This document shows positions 1 to 10,734 of a stretch of 64,000 nt of DNA, piece after piece (the stretch's first letter is position 1; each line of letters starts with the position of its first letter). The DNA is taken from contig NC_045139.1 in assembly GCF_008831285.2 (NCBI RefSeq), forward strand, positions 24,780,412 to 24,844,411, in the 5' to 3' direction. Origin of the DNA: Nymphaea colorata. Its lineage: Eukaryota > Streptophyta > Magnoliopsida > Nymphaeales > Nymphaeaceae. The notes beneath the pieces are model-generated. The model saw only the letters and a program-made list of their open reading frames with translations. It ran no database searches and had not been told where the DNA came from. Position numbers and translations under genes: made by a program.

Positions 1-3000
1 TTTGTTCCACCACCCAAACCAACTTCTCCTCTTTCTCCACCACCATTACTGCCACCGTCTCTATTAGTGGGAAGCTATCGCCATTGTCTGCATCTTGATG
101 GACCTTTATAATATTGTAAAGTGCATAATGTAATGTGTATTGATTGGAATAATAGTTAGATACATGATGTAATGTGAAAAGCCACACATCTTTTTGCATG
201 AAAAAACTTGAAGGAATTACAAAAAAAAAAAGAAAAAGAAAAAGAGGAAAAATGTCCCCCATGGAAAGCCTGAATTGCATAAAGGAAGGAGCATAGAGAT
301 GGGCAGATTTTGCAGCTCTCTTTTATGGAGAGGAACAATTGGTTTTAAGAACCCATTGGAATAAAAATTGCCCACCTTTTTGGCAGAACCATATTTCAGC
401 ATCAAATGGGAAAGAAGTACTTGTTGTTCCATTCATTGTTCTCTCCTCTGTATGATATGCATAATAGCAGGAACGACAACATCCATTCTCCCCCTTTCAT
501 TTTGCAATAAAAAGTTCGACCCTTCACAAGCCACCACATGATTGTGAGAGGAGTATGTTTGTCATTCTGAAAAGGTAATTTCACGTTCACCATTCCATTT
601 TTCCATTGTAGGACAGGTTCTTAATTTTTCTTATCAAAGTTGTTTTTGTCATTTGGACAATTGAACACCCAGTTCAGTGTTCCAAACACATAAATTTCTT
701 TGTGTATCATCTGATAGGGATATACTGTATCATATGATAGGGATGTAATCGCTCAATATTTTATATTGCAAGATGCACCTGATAAAGGTAGGGTATACAA
801 TGGTACATCTTCGATTCTCCCTCTATAATAACCCGACTTACTCCCACACCCAGCACAACTCCGGGTTTGGTCCCTAACAGTTTTGATTCCAATTGAAAAA
901 GGATAAGGATCGTGACAACCAGTCACTTAAGTAATCCTTTTATAAGTTCCTCAAAATTCTTTGCAATCTTAGATAGGAGAGTAATATTTTCAAAGCGGGA
1001 CATTACGACCAATCACTTAAGTAATCCTTTTATAAGTTCCTAAAATTCTTCACAATCTTAGATAGGAGATTAATATTTTTCAATGCGGGACATTACACCC
1101 TCCTACTGCCACACCTCCCCATAGCCCACCCAATGGCCATGTTACCCTTGGAAAGTTGGAGGTATAGGTAGATGTTTTCCCTCAAATATATAACTTGCTC
1201 CAGTATTTTCCTTGGAGCATAATGTTTTCAAATGAAATGATTATGTCTCGTATTGGTAGTTATCTTAAAAATATGATTAGAAGTGTTGACAAGGAGGAAA
1301 CAAGTAAATTGAAAGTGAGGACATTCATTTTCTAAAAGTTATTTGTTAATAGTGTGAAACAAACAATAAGCAGGCGAGCTTACCTGAACCCAAAATGGGT
1401 TAAACTAGTGAAGCTTGAGATTGAGTTTAGAGGAGAACTTGACTCAGTACAGTAGACAAGGTTAGCATAAAGCTCTATGTTCAACTATGTGAGTGAAGGA
1501 GCCCTAGCGACATAATATAGCTAGCAGTGGCGAAGCCACATGGGATTTGGTGAAGGCAACTGCCCACAACAGCCCTGCAAAATATGTTTATTTTTATATT
1601 ACTACCTTGAAATATTTGATTGTTTATATATACAGGTGCCCCTAAAAGCATTGAAGTTTTTGAATTAGTAGCCTTTCAACCAAAATTTCTAGCTTCCCCA
1701 ATGGTTTAATAAAAAACTTTTTTGCAAAACAGAAAAGAAAAAATGAAAAATCTCATAAAAACATTTATTAATTTAAAAAATGTTCCTTTTTTTTCCTTTT
1801 GACATATGTTTGTTGCCTGTACACCGACTCATAGTTGCCTGACGCAAGTACTTCAGACCAGTAAAGTGCATACATCATGTAAGCCTGCAAGAAGGGCTGC
1901 CTGTCGGTAGCGTCGCCAGGATCTCTTTCATCTTCTTTTCGTTTCTAAGGCCAAGCTGTTTCCATTTCTACAAGCCCTTCTCATACCGATTTCATGTTCT
2001 TGCTGTGCATTTGAGATGTTTTCTGTTCTTGATGCTATTCTAAAATAATTGGCTGTCCAGATAACTAGCTGAATTTCTCCTCATGAGAGTTCTGCTAGGT
2101 CTGTTCATGTACATGTATATATCTCCATGTCTGTTGTTGCTTGTCATTTAAGTTGTGCATTTAACTAGGGCAAGTGACAGAGCTAACCAAGCTCAAACGT
2201 TTCTTCATCTAGATTATATACAAAATGTGGAATCACTGTATGGCTGGCTCTAACTTGATGATATCAGCACAAATTCAGTTATAATAATGTTGTTGAGCTT
2301 ACAACATTGAATATGCATTATTTTTATGGCCAATCAATCCAAACTCAAGCTTGAATATGCTTAAGCTAAAGGGAACCAATGCTTGGGTTGGAAAAGTTTA
2401 AAAGTCGTAGAATTTGCTCAAAAGCCTAAACCTACCGGGTCAAGCTCAAGTTCAACTTTTAAAAAGGAACAAAATTTACCAAGTTGAAGTTAATAGAATT
2501 ATAATTTACAAGCATATGCAAGTCATATCCAAAACTACAATTCGTACTATACCTATGAAACTGGGATGGAGTTAGAAATTTCTGGCTAAAGGGCACCAAT
2601 AATAAATCTTAATTTTTTAAATGGTATCAACATGTAAATGAGAAGAATTGCGCTCAGGTGTCAATGTAAAAATAAGTATTTTTTGTGGCTATGTATGGCA
2701 TTGGACGGTTGCCTACATGTTGTCCACATTTGTCTCTGCGCCTGCTGCTACAAGTTTGAGCTCTTTGTAGGCTGACTACCACCGAGACCATGGGTGGATC
2801 ATCTTATTTCTCTATCTTAGATGCCATGCCTGCTCGTTGTAGAATGCAGATTGAAGATGGTTAGAACACTCAATAAATTGCAAAGTTCTCATCTTTTTCT
2901 TTTAGTCACTGGTGACATTCGAGTCTTAATTTACTTGCAGACGACAGAAAGTTCATAAATAAGATACTAAAGTTAGATATTAAAGTTGGTATTCAACATG

Positions 3001-3710
3001 TTTTAACAAACCAGCCACCTCCTGCATGTATTTGTATCACCTCCCTATCTTCATTATGCACCCTCTTCCTTGACTCTAAAACAGCCACACTTCATTATCT
3101 TAGTTTGGCATTTGTTCAATATTTAGTTGTCTGTGCTAAAAAAATAAATCATGCTTGAAACACAAAAAATCTACCCGGATTAGCACCACATTGGCTGTTA
3201 ATGGGTAATTGACACCTTTACTCATTGCAAGACTCGACTATCAAGATAATCTTATAATATTGATAACAGTATGATGAACTTTCCTAATAACATTGCTGAT
3301 CCGCTGATAAATATTTTTTTGTTTTGTCTACGTGTATTCATCTTTTCATCTTTGTTCCCCTTTAAAATCCGCTAAAAGCAGTAAATCGTAAGCCAGTAGG
3401 TTGGTCAAGCGTCCCCATTTGCACAAGCAGTGTTGTGAGCTGCGGGAGTTTGTGACTAAGTAGTTCAATTTATTGTTTTCATTCTTCATTGACACTTAGA
3501 TCTTAAAACTTACCCTTCTCTTCGCCTTGCTTTAGTTTGCTTGGCCTCATCACATATAACAACATTGGGTAGATCGTACTCCTCTCGTGCACTTTGATTG
3601 TGTTAGGAATGAGTATTTTCCTTTGTATTTTTTTAGTTCATTTTTTGTTTTATATTTTTTTTGGTTGAGTGGAAGGCTTAATTCCACTGCCTAAGTAAAG
3701 GTTGAAGCGC
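1..3710. other. AT-rich non-coding DNA, no gene recognised
   Basis: No reading frame here looks like a known protein, and frames longer than about 70 codons are absent. The DNA is AT-rich, with many T- and A-runs, and holds small repeats. A tract starting near 1526 (agtggcgaagccacat) resembles the worn ends of plant transposon remnants, but I could not define both ends. It could be intergenic DNA or a long intron of a gene outside the window. Confidence 0.5.
911..1097. repeat. Two-copy direct tandem duplication, about 90-bp unit
   Basis: Two adjacent copies of a unit containing cacttaagtaatcctttt and ending in gcgggacatta start 90 bases apart (anchors 921 and 1011). They differ at several single bases and small indels, so the duplication is not recent. 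Function unknown; replication slippage or unequal crossing over is the simple explanation. Confidence 0.8.
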
Positions 3711-3713
3711 CAT

Positions 3714-4258
3714 TAGGGGTCATTTGATTGTTGTCTATTGGGACAAGACAAACAGAATATCTTGTCCATCACAGTACAGTCATGTCTTCATAGACAATGA
3801 TTTTTCTTGTCCACTATTTGATAATTTTAGGATGAGAAAGAGAAAGAAAAATAAAAAGGACGAAGTCAGAAGGAGGAAAAAAAGAGGAAGAGAAAGGGCG
3901 AGGGCAGCTCAGGGCAGAGACAGAGGAAAACAAGAGAAAGAAAAAGGGCTAGGGCAACTCGGGGGTGGAGACAGAGGAGAATGAGAGAAAGAGAAAGGGC
4001 TAGGGCAACTCGGGGGCAGAGACAGAGGAGAATGAAAGAAAGAGAAAGGGTTAGGGCAACTCCGGGGTGGAGACAGAGGAGAAGGAGAGGAAGAGAAAGG
4101 GTGAGGGCAGCTCGGGGTTGGGGGAGAGATTGCGGGGGAGAATGAGATCTTCCTCGAGGCGCTGTTCCGTGGTAAATCACAGAACGTATTGGAACGCCTC
4201 GGCCTTCTATACCCATTGTTCTCTGTCCTATGTGTCCCGATCGTTCACTGTTTGACGT
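3714..4258. mobile_element. Possible small DNA transposon or MITE with diverged inverted ends
   Basis: The left side reads ggggtcatttgattgttg, then a gggacaagac tract. The reverse complement of the right side starts gtcaaacagtgaacgatc, then gggacacataggacag. The spacing and the gggaca core match, which suggests diverged inverted ends. Between them lies a purine-rich tandem repeat and, read on the minus strand, a C/T-rich leader like that of the element at 56212-57831. Target duplications were not settled, so the class (PIF/Harbinger or hAT) is open. Confidence 0.35.
3895..4150. repeat. 51-bp tandem repeat, about five copies
   Basis: The anchor AGGGC/T-AGGGC recurs at 3895, 3945, 3996, 4047 and 4098, which is 50, 51, 51 and 51 bases apart. 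Each unit has a purine-rich arm (gagacagaggagaatgagag) and an agggcaactcggggg arm. Because 51 is a multiple of three, all six frames stay periodic. The minus-strand frame 3866-4264 therefore reads as a 17-residue Leu/Ser-rich repeat. I take this as a by-product of the period, not as a proven protein. Confidence 0.85.
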
Positions 4259-4964
4259 TTGCATCGACTTTGCCTAAACAGAAGGGCAGATTAGTCAATT
4301 GGCTGGCGCAATTAAGCCAATCGCATCAACCGGGGAGCATTAACTCCTACGAGCGTCCCTTGGAGTCCCTCGCATCACAACCCAAGGCACCCGATCCTCA
4401 AGCCTTCCACCTTCACCGTCCATCTGCCACGTGTCACCATCCAAGGGCCCAAGCCCTTCGAGCCCCTAGGCGCATTCATGGTAGGTCATTTAACTTACCT
4501 CGCATCCTTCCCCCTTCTCTTCATAATCCCTCCTCCTTTTTAATTCTTCCCTAATCCTTTTCGGTCATCCCCCTTAGCCATTAATCATCACCCTTAATCT
4601 TCCTTGTAACCCTAGCTTATGATTAACTCACCTCAAACCACCTTGACCCATCTTGACCCGAGAACTTAACCTGGACCTAGACCTAGCTCACCTAACTCGG
4701 TCTGAGTCTAGTCAACCTAGTCCACACCTTGACTCATCTGCGGACCTAACCCTCCTACCCTTAATTCCTCACCCCTCTCACCTGTTAGAACATCCAGAAT
4801 AAGAAGGCCAGTGACGATTTGTCACCCGGCCCTCTTGACCCTTCCCTATTCAGCGTTTACACCAAGTTCGTCACCCATGTTGCTTACCCCATTCCTTTCG
4901 GAGCCGTAGCTAGGCAATCACCCTAGACTTAACCATAAACCTCAGCGCGACACTGGTGCTTGCC

Positions 4965-5245
4965 ATTACTGACCAGGCGGTTCGACCTCCACTGTCGTGT
5001 GCAGAAGCCCCTTGGCCAGGTGGGCCGAGCACTTGCGGCAGCTCTCGACCAGGTGGGTCGAAGCCTCCCGACGATAGCCGTCCCCATCGGCCAGGCAGGT
5101 TGAAGCCTCCCGGTGATAGGCATCCCCATCGGCCAGGCGGGCCAGGCCCCATTCGTCTATCATGCTGCATTGGTCGAGAAGTAGTCCTTGGCTACTGGTA
5201 TTCTCTCGGTCCCTTTGCTGTCTGTCAATTTCTTTCGGCCAGGTA
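4965..5245. repeat. Degenerate interspersed motif GGCCAGGYGGGYCGA
   Basis: Imperfect copies begin near 4971, 5015, 5048, 5090 and 5132, with a partial one at 5236, separated by 33-44 bases. The same motif recurs in LTR Y (38832-39213). It is GC-rich and near-palindromic (ggcc...ggcc). Function unknown. Confidence 0.7.
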
Positions 5246-5394
5246 TTGTAATCACCCCAAATTTTTCCAAAAAGAATGCTCTTTTTTATTAAAAATACAA
5301 AAACCAATTTTTGGATCTAAATTGGTCCAAAGCCACAATCCAAATCCAAATTAGATCCCAAAACCCAAGTTCAAATCCAAATCAAACATTTGAG

Positions 5395-5745
5395 ACCCAT
5401 TTGCCCTTCCTTTTAACAAAAAGGCCTCCTTTTAGAGGGTGATTTTGGTCTTCTTGATAAACAAGACCCATTTTCCCCTCTTTTTTGACAAAGAACCTTC
5501 TTTTATAGGGCAATTTTGGTCTTTTTGGTAAACAAGACCCATTTGTCCCTCTTTTTTGACAAAGAACCTCGTTTTAAAGGGTAATTTTGATCTTTTTGGT
5601 AAACAAGACCCATTTACCCATCCTTTTTGACAAAGAACCTCTTTTTAGAGGATAATTTTGGTTTTTTTGGTAAACAATGCCCATTTATCTCTTCTTTTTT
5701 TATAAAGAACCTCCTTTTAAAGGGTGATTTTGGTCTTTTACAAAA
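5395..5745. repeat. 71-bp tandem repeat inside the solo LTR
   Basis: The anchor acaagaccca is at 5461, 5532 and 5603, with a variant (acaatgccca) at 5674: a constant 71-base period with nearly five units in all. Each unit holds cattt-cc, ttttttgacaaagaacctc, ttttagagg and attttggtctttt. The array ends just upstream of the TATA box at 5784. It is therefore in U3 of the LTR, where tandem repeats often act as enhancer-like modules in retroelements. Confidence 0.9.
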
Positions 5746-5783
5746 AAAAAAATCAAATTTTGGTTTTTGGCTCCAAAATCCTC

Positions 5784-5791
5784 TATAAATA
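5784..5791 (+). promoter_or_regulatory. TATA box of the solo LTR
   Basis: TATAAATA is followed about 30 bases later by a C-rich initiator-like stretch and a CT-rich leader (ctctccctcttcctctttc). It lies 537 bases into the LTR, a usual place for the U3/R boundary. Confidence 0.6.
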
Positions 5792-8224
5792 CCCTTCACT
5801 TCCCCCCTCTTGGGCAAGAGTGGCCCTTGGGAGAAACCCTAGAGTATTCTCACTTGAATACTTAGGGTTTCTCTTGAGCTCTTTTGCTCTCCCTCTTCCT
5901 CTTTCAATTTCTCTTCTTCTCCAACTTGGAGCAAGTTACAACCCTCTTAGAGGCATCATCTTGGAGCTTCACTCAAGAGAATTTTCAAGCTAAGGTGTTC
6001 ATTTTCTCTAAGTCTTTCTCATTTAGAGGTATGTAATCCAAACCTCACTCCATTCTTTATTTTCTTTTATCTCTTCTTCATCTCCCTATGGCCATATGAG
6101 ATAGCTCTCACTCTCTATTTTACAGTCAAGAGACTATACTCGAAAGCACCGGGAGCTTGAGAAGATGAGATAATCTTTCATTCTACGATCAAATCATGTT
6201 ATTCATTTTCTCAAATATAATCTTGTTGTTGGTGCTCTTTCCTTTCTTGAATATAGACTTCTTTTGTTTTCCTCATTTTCTTCACATCTTCTTCTCCCCA
6301 TGGCCAAAGGAGATAGCACTCAATCTCTTTTTTTAGAGACAAGAGGCTATGCTCAAGTGCACAGAGAGCATGGAAAGATGAGATGATCTTTCATTTCATA
6401 GTTACTTCATGCCCTCCTTCCTAGTTGAATCTTTCTCTTTCCATCTCTCTCTCTCTCTTTCCTTCCTTGAATATTGTCTATATATTATCCATGCATAGTT
6501 ACTTGGTTTTTCATTTATATGTGAATGTATGGTGTGAATGAAAGTGTGGTTTGGAGATTCTTTGTCTTCATATTGATTTTTGAGGTTGGGACTTGTCCAA
6601 CCCGAGAAAACCATCACGAAAATGTACATGTTAAAATGCATTTGCATGTCATTTTACGTTAGTTTCTTTCCTAATCACCACATTAGAAACCCTAAAGAGT
6701 GTCTCGATGTGTTGCTAGATTTTTTTCCATACCCAATGGTGGAAGAAACATATTCTCTTGTAACCAAACCATAAATATTCTATGTTTTTATATAAATCAT
6801 ATTTTCCAAAACATTTTCAAAAGAAATCTCTCTAATGCGGTCTTTGAGACTTAGCTTAGGCTCTTGCATGAATCCAAGCTCCCTTCCAGCCTATATCAAA
6901 ATTTGAAGTCGGCTATTTTCAAATCATTCCTTGACTTTCATATTCATGAAAATGTATGCGTATATACATGTTATATACGTATTCATGCACATGAATATCT
7001 TTCTTTGTTGTTTCTCTTTCTATGATTTAACACACTTTTATAAACTCTCGTATACGTATATATAAATATATGTATATATGTACGTGTATTTCATTTTAAA
7101 ATCTCTCTTTCTCTTTCTAAAATGATCTTCTCTTCTCTACTTCATATAAATATCATTTTCATAAGCTTTCATATATGTATACAAATACATATCTTTCTTT
7201 TTCAAAACATGTGACTTTATGATTTTCAAGATATTTTTCTTTATCTATATCCCTCTTTGGATGTAGTCCTTCATCTTTTTCATTCTTCTAATATCTTACC
7301 GTTTAAGATTTTAATTTTTTATTTACCGACTTCATTAAGACCACAACTCAAGTAATGACCCAATATTAGATTCATGCTTAATGGTTCACAATCCCAATCC
7401 ATTTTCAAAAACTTTTCTTTCTTATATATGATAACTATAAAAATAAAAAAACTTAGATGTATGTTATGGTATGAATGCCTTAGATGAATGTTGTGGTAGG
7501 AATGAGTCATTTTTCTTTCATTCATTTTAGGATTGATGCATCCATGCATTCACTTCCACTCAATATCACAAATGAGCACAAACACATCTCTAAAAGAATT
7601 TAAGCAAGATGAGATGGAGCTCTAACTAGGTGGTAACCGAATTAGAGCAAAATCTCAAGTCTACTTAAAGTCTTAAGAGAACACTAAAATGACTTCAAAG
7701 TGATTCCCAAGCTTTTCAAATGATATTTAAAAGATTTCTCAACTCTAGTTTTCATCAAAATGTTTCACATTCTCAAGCAATTGTTCAAGAACCTTTTCAA
7801 AAGTTTGAAACATCAAACTTTCAATATTCTTCTATACCGCATATAGAAAAGATGTTTAAGCCAAAATGAAATGTGTCAATAATAAACATAGCCCTTGGAT
7901 TGATTACTCCCGGTAAAGGCGCCGGGAACGATTGATCCTCGTACCGACGGGGGAGTCCCTTTCTCTTTTATTTTCAAATAAAAATCTCATTTTTCTGGAG
8001 CACTCTAAAAAAACAAAAAATTTTGGGGATGCAAACAGGTACGTACTAAACCCCATGTAGAACGTGGGCGGGTGTAATTTTGCTTTCCATCCCCGGCACA
8101 TGCAATTGCCGCTGACAGTGGTCTATTTGAGGCTCATTGCCTAGGATCTGACTACGAACTGACATGACCTCCTAAGGGCGGGTATGGTTTGGCAGCTTAG
8201 GTTATGGTTTTTGCATGTGAATGG

Positions 8225-8632
8225 TAAGGGTGGGCACCGGGCCGGGCCACCGCCGGGTACCCGGTACCCGGCCCGCCTCGGGCCCGGGCCAGGGCCTGGA
8301 AAAAGTTGGCTGGGTCGGGCCCGGGCCCGGCCCGGGAAAAACTGATAATGGGCAGGGTCCGGGCCTGATATGCCGGCCCGGGTCAGCCCCGGCCCGGCCC
8401 GTTAAAAATTAAAAAATATATATATTTTAATTTTTTAATTTTAATATTATATATTTATCACTAATAAATACTATTTTATTTTTTAAAAAATATTTTATAA
8501 ATTAAAAATAATATTATTTTATTATAACCGGGCCGGGCCCGTGCTCAGGTTTCATATATTCGGGCCCGGCCCGGCCCGACCCGTTAAATATCCAGGCCGG
8601 GCCGGCCCGGCCCGGCCCGATGCCCACCCTTA
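8225..8632. mobile_element. hAT-type MITE, 408 bp, with 8-bp target duplication
   Basis: The ends are TAAGGGTGGGCACCGGGC and the reverse complement of the right end, TAAGGGTGGGCATCGGGC. They extend into long GGGCC/CCCGG inverted arms with an AT-rich centre (about 8403-8527). Eight-base direct repeats GTGAATGG flank it exactly (8217-8224 and 8633-8640), the hAT signature. Too short to encode a transposase, it depends on one elsewhere. It sits inside the conserved block of LTR V (gcatgtgaatgg | attgttgagtgag), so it inserted after that LTR. Confidence 0.93.
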
Positions 8633-8999
8633 GTGAATGGATTGTTGAGTGAGCCGAGTGACTTCTTGTATCGCTACCGGTTGTAAGGCCTTTAACCCAT
8701 AGTCTTGTAGTAGGTTGAGACCGCGGGAGGGTTAACCTCACTTGTACCTCTACCTAGGGAACTCATTAAGTCGAAGTTTCATGTCCGGTAGGGTTTAAAT
8801 TGTAAAGTTTTAAAAGATAGGCTTGACCAACGCTACCTCAATAGATCTTGGGATAGCGTATCGGCATTGGGCAGTGGTTCTACCGGCTCTAAGTGAAGGG
8901 TCAGCAACAAGATATAAGTAACAGAGGGGCACACACCAGGGCTTTGCCTCAACTCGAGGACTTAGTCTTTTCCTAAAGGCAACACTTTACAAAGACTCT

Positions 9000-9290
9000 G
9001 ATACGAGCCTAAATTCAGGAGGGTTCATAGGCATCGGAACCATGGTTGTACTAGGTCAAGAAGGGCTCGTCAAGGCCAGAAGTGAGCGTGCCAAGGCTCA
9101 CGGATCACTTGAAGATGTTAATGAGCGGCTTGGAGTTATTGCAGTGGGCGGAGCAACATCAGCCAAGTTCCAAGAGTTGAAGAATGAACCTCAAGACGGT
9201 CAAGTGCCATCACTAGGACTCAGCAAACTAGAATCGTCTAAACCCTTGTTCGAGTCTGAAACCGAGGTTAAACGTGGTAGCCTGGACTAA
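9000..9290 (+). other. Open frame at the start of the 5' LTR of element 1 (tail peptide)
   Basis: Reading from the second base of the LTR, 96 codons are open before TAA. This is the frame that the 3' internal ORF (16389-17060) uses to enter the other LTR copy. The 5' copy has its first ATG at 9042. The peptide is Glu/Lys/Ser-rich, with a Val-Gly-Gly-Ala stretch and a Leu-x-x-Leu-Glu-Ser segment, and resembles tails in LTRs X and W. No known domain recognised. In this 5' copy it has no upstream coding, so it is probably not translated here. Confidence 0.5.
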
Positions 9291-9486
9291 ACCTAGGCAA
9301 ATTGGGTTGAGCCTACCCGAGCTCAACCATGCGCCCAACATGAAAACGGATCCACAAGATCCACGGGTTTCACTCTAGGCTTGAGACGGATAGCGTCTTG
9401 CTTTTAGAATTGATTTGCTTTAGCATTTGTTTTGATTCAAGAATGAACCGGTTCGAAAGCATTGTGAACCAAGTCACTCATAGGAC

Positions 9487-9494
9487 TATATATT
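9487..9494 (+). promoter_or_regulatory. TATA box in the 5' LTR of element 1
   Basis: TATATATT is followed by ctttgtaattcattttcc and then a CT-rich leader, 488 bases into the LTR. The same box is at 17257-17264 in the 3' LTR. LTR W has a nearly identical tatatattctttgtaa at about 51482, which supports a functional core promoter. Confidence 0.65.
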
Positions 9495-10734
9495 CTTTGT
9501 AATTCATTTTCCAATTATGCAATGAAGATGATTTGATTCCAGTTTGTGGAAATTTTCTCTCTCCTCTCTGGGGTTCATCCCTCTCCCCCCCCTCATGGGT
9601 CACCCCTCTCCCACGGTGCTCTCCTTCTCCCTCGTGTGTCACCTTTCTTCCATGGTGGTGCTTCCCTTCTTCCCTTGCATCCCCTTACCCTAGCAGCGCT
9701 TTCACCTTCTTCCACTCGGCCTAGAGTTTCTTCCCTTGCCTAGCGTCAACCCTCCCTTGTGGCGATCTCTATCTACCATGCAACCTCCATGGTGTAAACC
9801 GGAAATGACAACATCCTCTTCCCAACCGAAGGTCATGTCATCCTCGTTCCTTATTTTCTTTCTCTATTCCCTACCCCTCGACCTAAGGATCACGGCCCAA
9901 GGAAAGCAGCAAGCTCTGGCGTGCGGCGTCTCTGATTGAACCATGAAGTACCCCACAACAGCAACTATTGATTGCGATGCCTTCCTACGAAAACACCCGT
10001 AGGTTGAGAAAACACCTGTAGGTTGAGAGGCTGGTCTCATACCGAGAAGGCCGAAGAAGATAGAGCAATCTGTCCTCATCGGGGTCGACATCAAGCTCCA
10101 AAAGGAAAAGATTAGTACCGAAGAACTGTAGTGTTGGTGAGCAACACGTTGGATTGTTTTAGTGTTGTATTCGGCTTAAGATTGAGATTAGTCCATCGGT
10201 GCAATCCCGAGAGTCCGACCTCTTTCCGACAATTGAAGACGGCCATAAAGCTCCTCTTACGCGTCTCAAAAGCATCTAGTCTCTTCTGGTTTCTTTCCTT
10301 CACATTAGTAGAAGATTCACCGTGGAAAAAGCACGAAAAGCCCTTTTGGTGAATCACGGTTGGAACAAGCTCTGTCCGCACAAGTCCAGCAAGGAAAAGT
10401 GCACGTAAAGTGCATTTCCGTTTGTGATTTCAAGAAGAAAAATAGTTATCAAAGATGGCCCAAGTGAAACGAGGCATATTGCAAAGTTTGGCCCCAATCC
10501 GACCAACAAAAGTGAGGTTCTAGGCCTCGGCCTGAAATCAACTCTTCGGTGGTCGCTGTATACATTCCGGCCAATTCCGGCGTGAAGCATACTACCCTTC
10601 GTCCTCAAAAGAAGGCATTTGATTTCAGGGGTATTTTGGGCATTGATCGAAGGAGCGCACTAGGGTTTCTAGCCCTGGCCACTGGTGCTAGCTCGCACCA
10701 CCTTGGCCGCCGGTCCTCATTTTGGTAAGTTCCA

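Larger units (their letters stand above)
5247..8037 (+). mobile_element. Solo LTR, Ty3/gypsy type, inserted in LTR V
   Basis: It starts TGTAATCACCCCAAAT and ends GGATGCAAACA, the TG...CA ends of an LTR; plant gypsy LTRs often start TGTAACACCCC-like. It is flanked by GGTAT (5242-5246) and GGTAC (8038-8042), a five-base duplication with one mismatch. On both sides the sequence rejoins as LTR V. A TATA box and a C/T-rich leader lie 540 bases in. No internal domain is present, so LTR-LTR recombination has probably removed the body of the element. The AT-rich second half (6900-7900) contains no genes. Confidence 0.65.
4259..8885 (+). mobile_element. 5'-truncated long LTR ('V') of the chromovirus-like group, twice interrupted
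   Basis: The left part (to 5246) is C-rich and carries the ccacgtgtcacc-type tract and the GGCCAGG-type repeat found inside LTR Y. Sequence resumes after the solo LTR at 8038 with ggtac...acgtgggcggg, matching the equivalent place in element 3 (ggccggtac...acgtgggtgg). It then runs through the shared block (ggtttg...gttgagtgag...ttgtatcgct) and ends near 8885 in ttctacc, similar to the ctacca end of elements 2 and 3. The left end is lost at about 4259, next to the DNA-transposon remnant. No coding domain remains. The exact 3' end is uncertain because the bases after it do not form a clean primer-binding site. Confidence 0.6.

Noticed and set aside
3866-4264. 132-codon minus-strand ORF as a gene
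   Set aside because: Almost all of it is the 51-bp repeat read in a period-3 frame; no flanking coding support.
4910-5354. Several 65-130 codon ORFs on both strands near 5 kb
   Set aside because: GC-rich LTR V repeat DNA, open by composition and different in each frame; no domain.
8221-8412. 63-codon Gly/Pro/Arg-rich frame
   Set aside because: It is the GGGCC inverted arm of the hAT MITE; the residues follow from the repeat.
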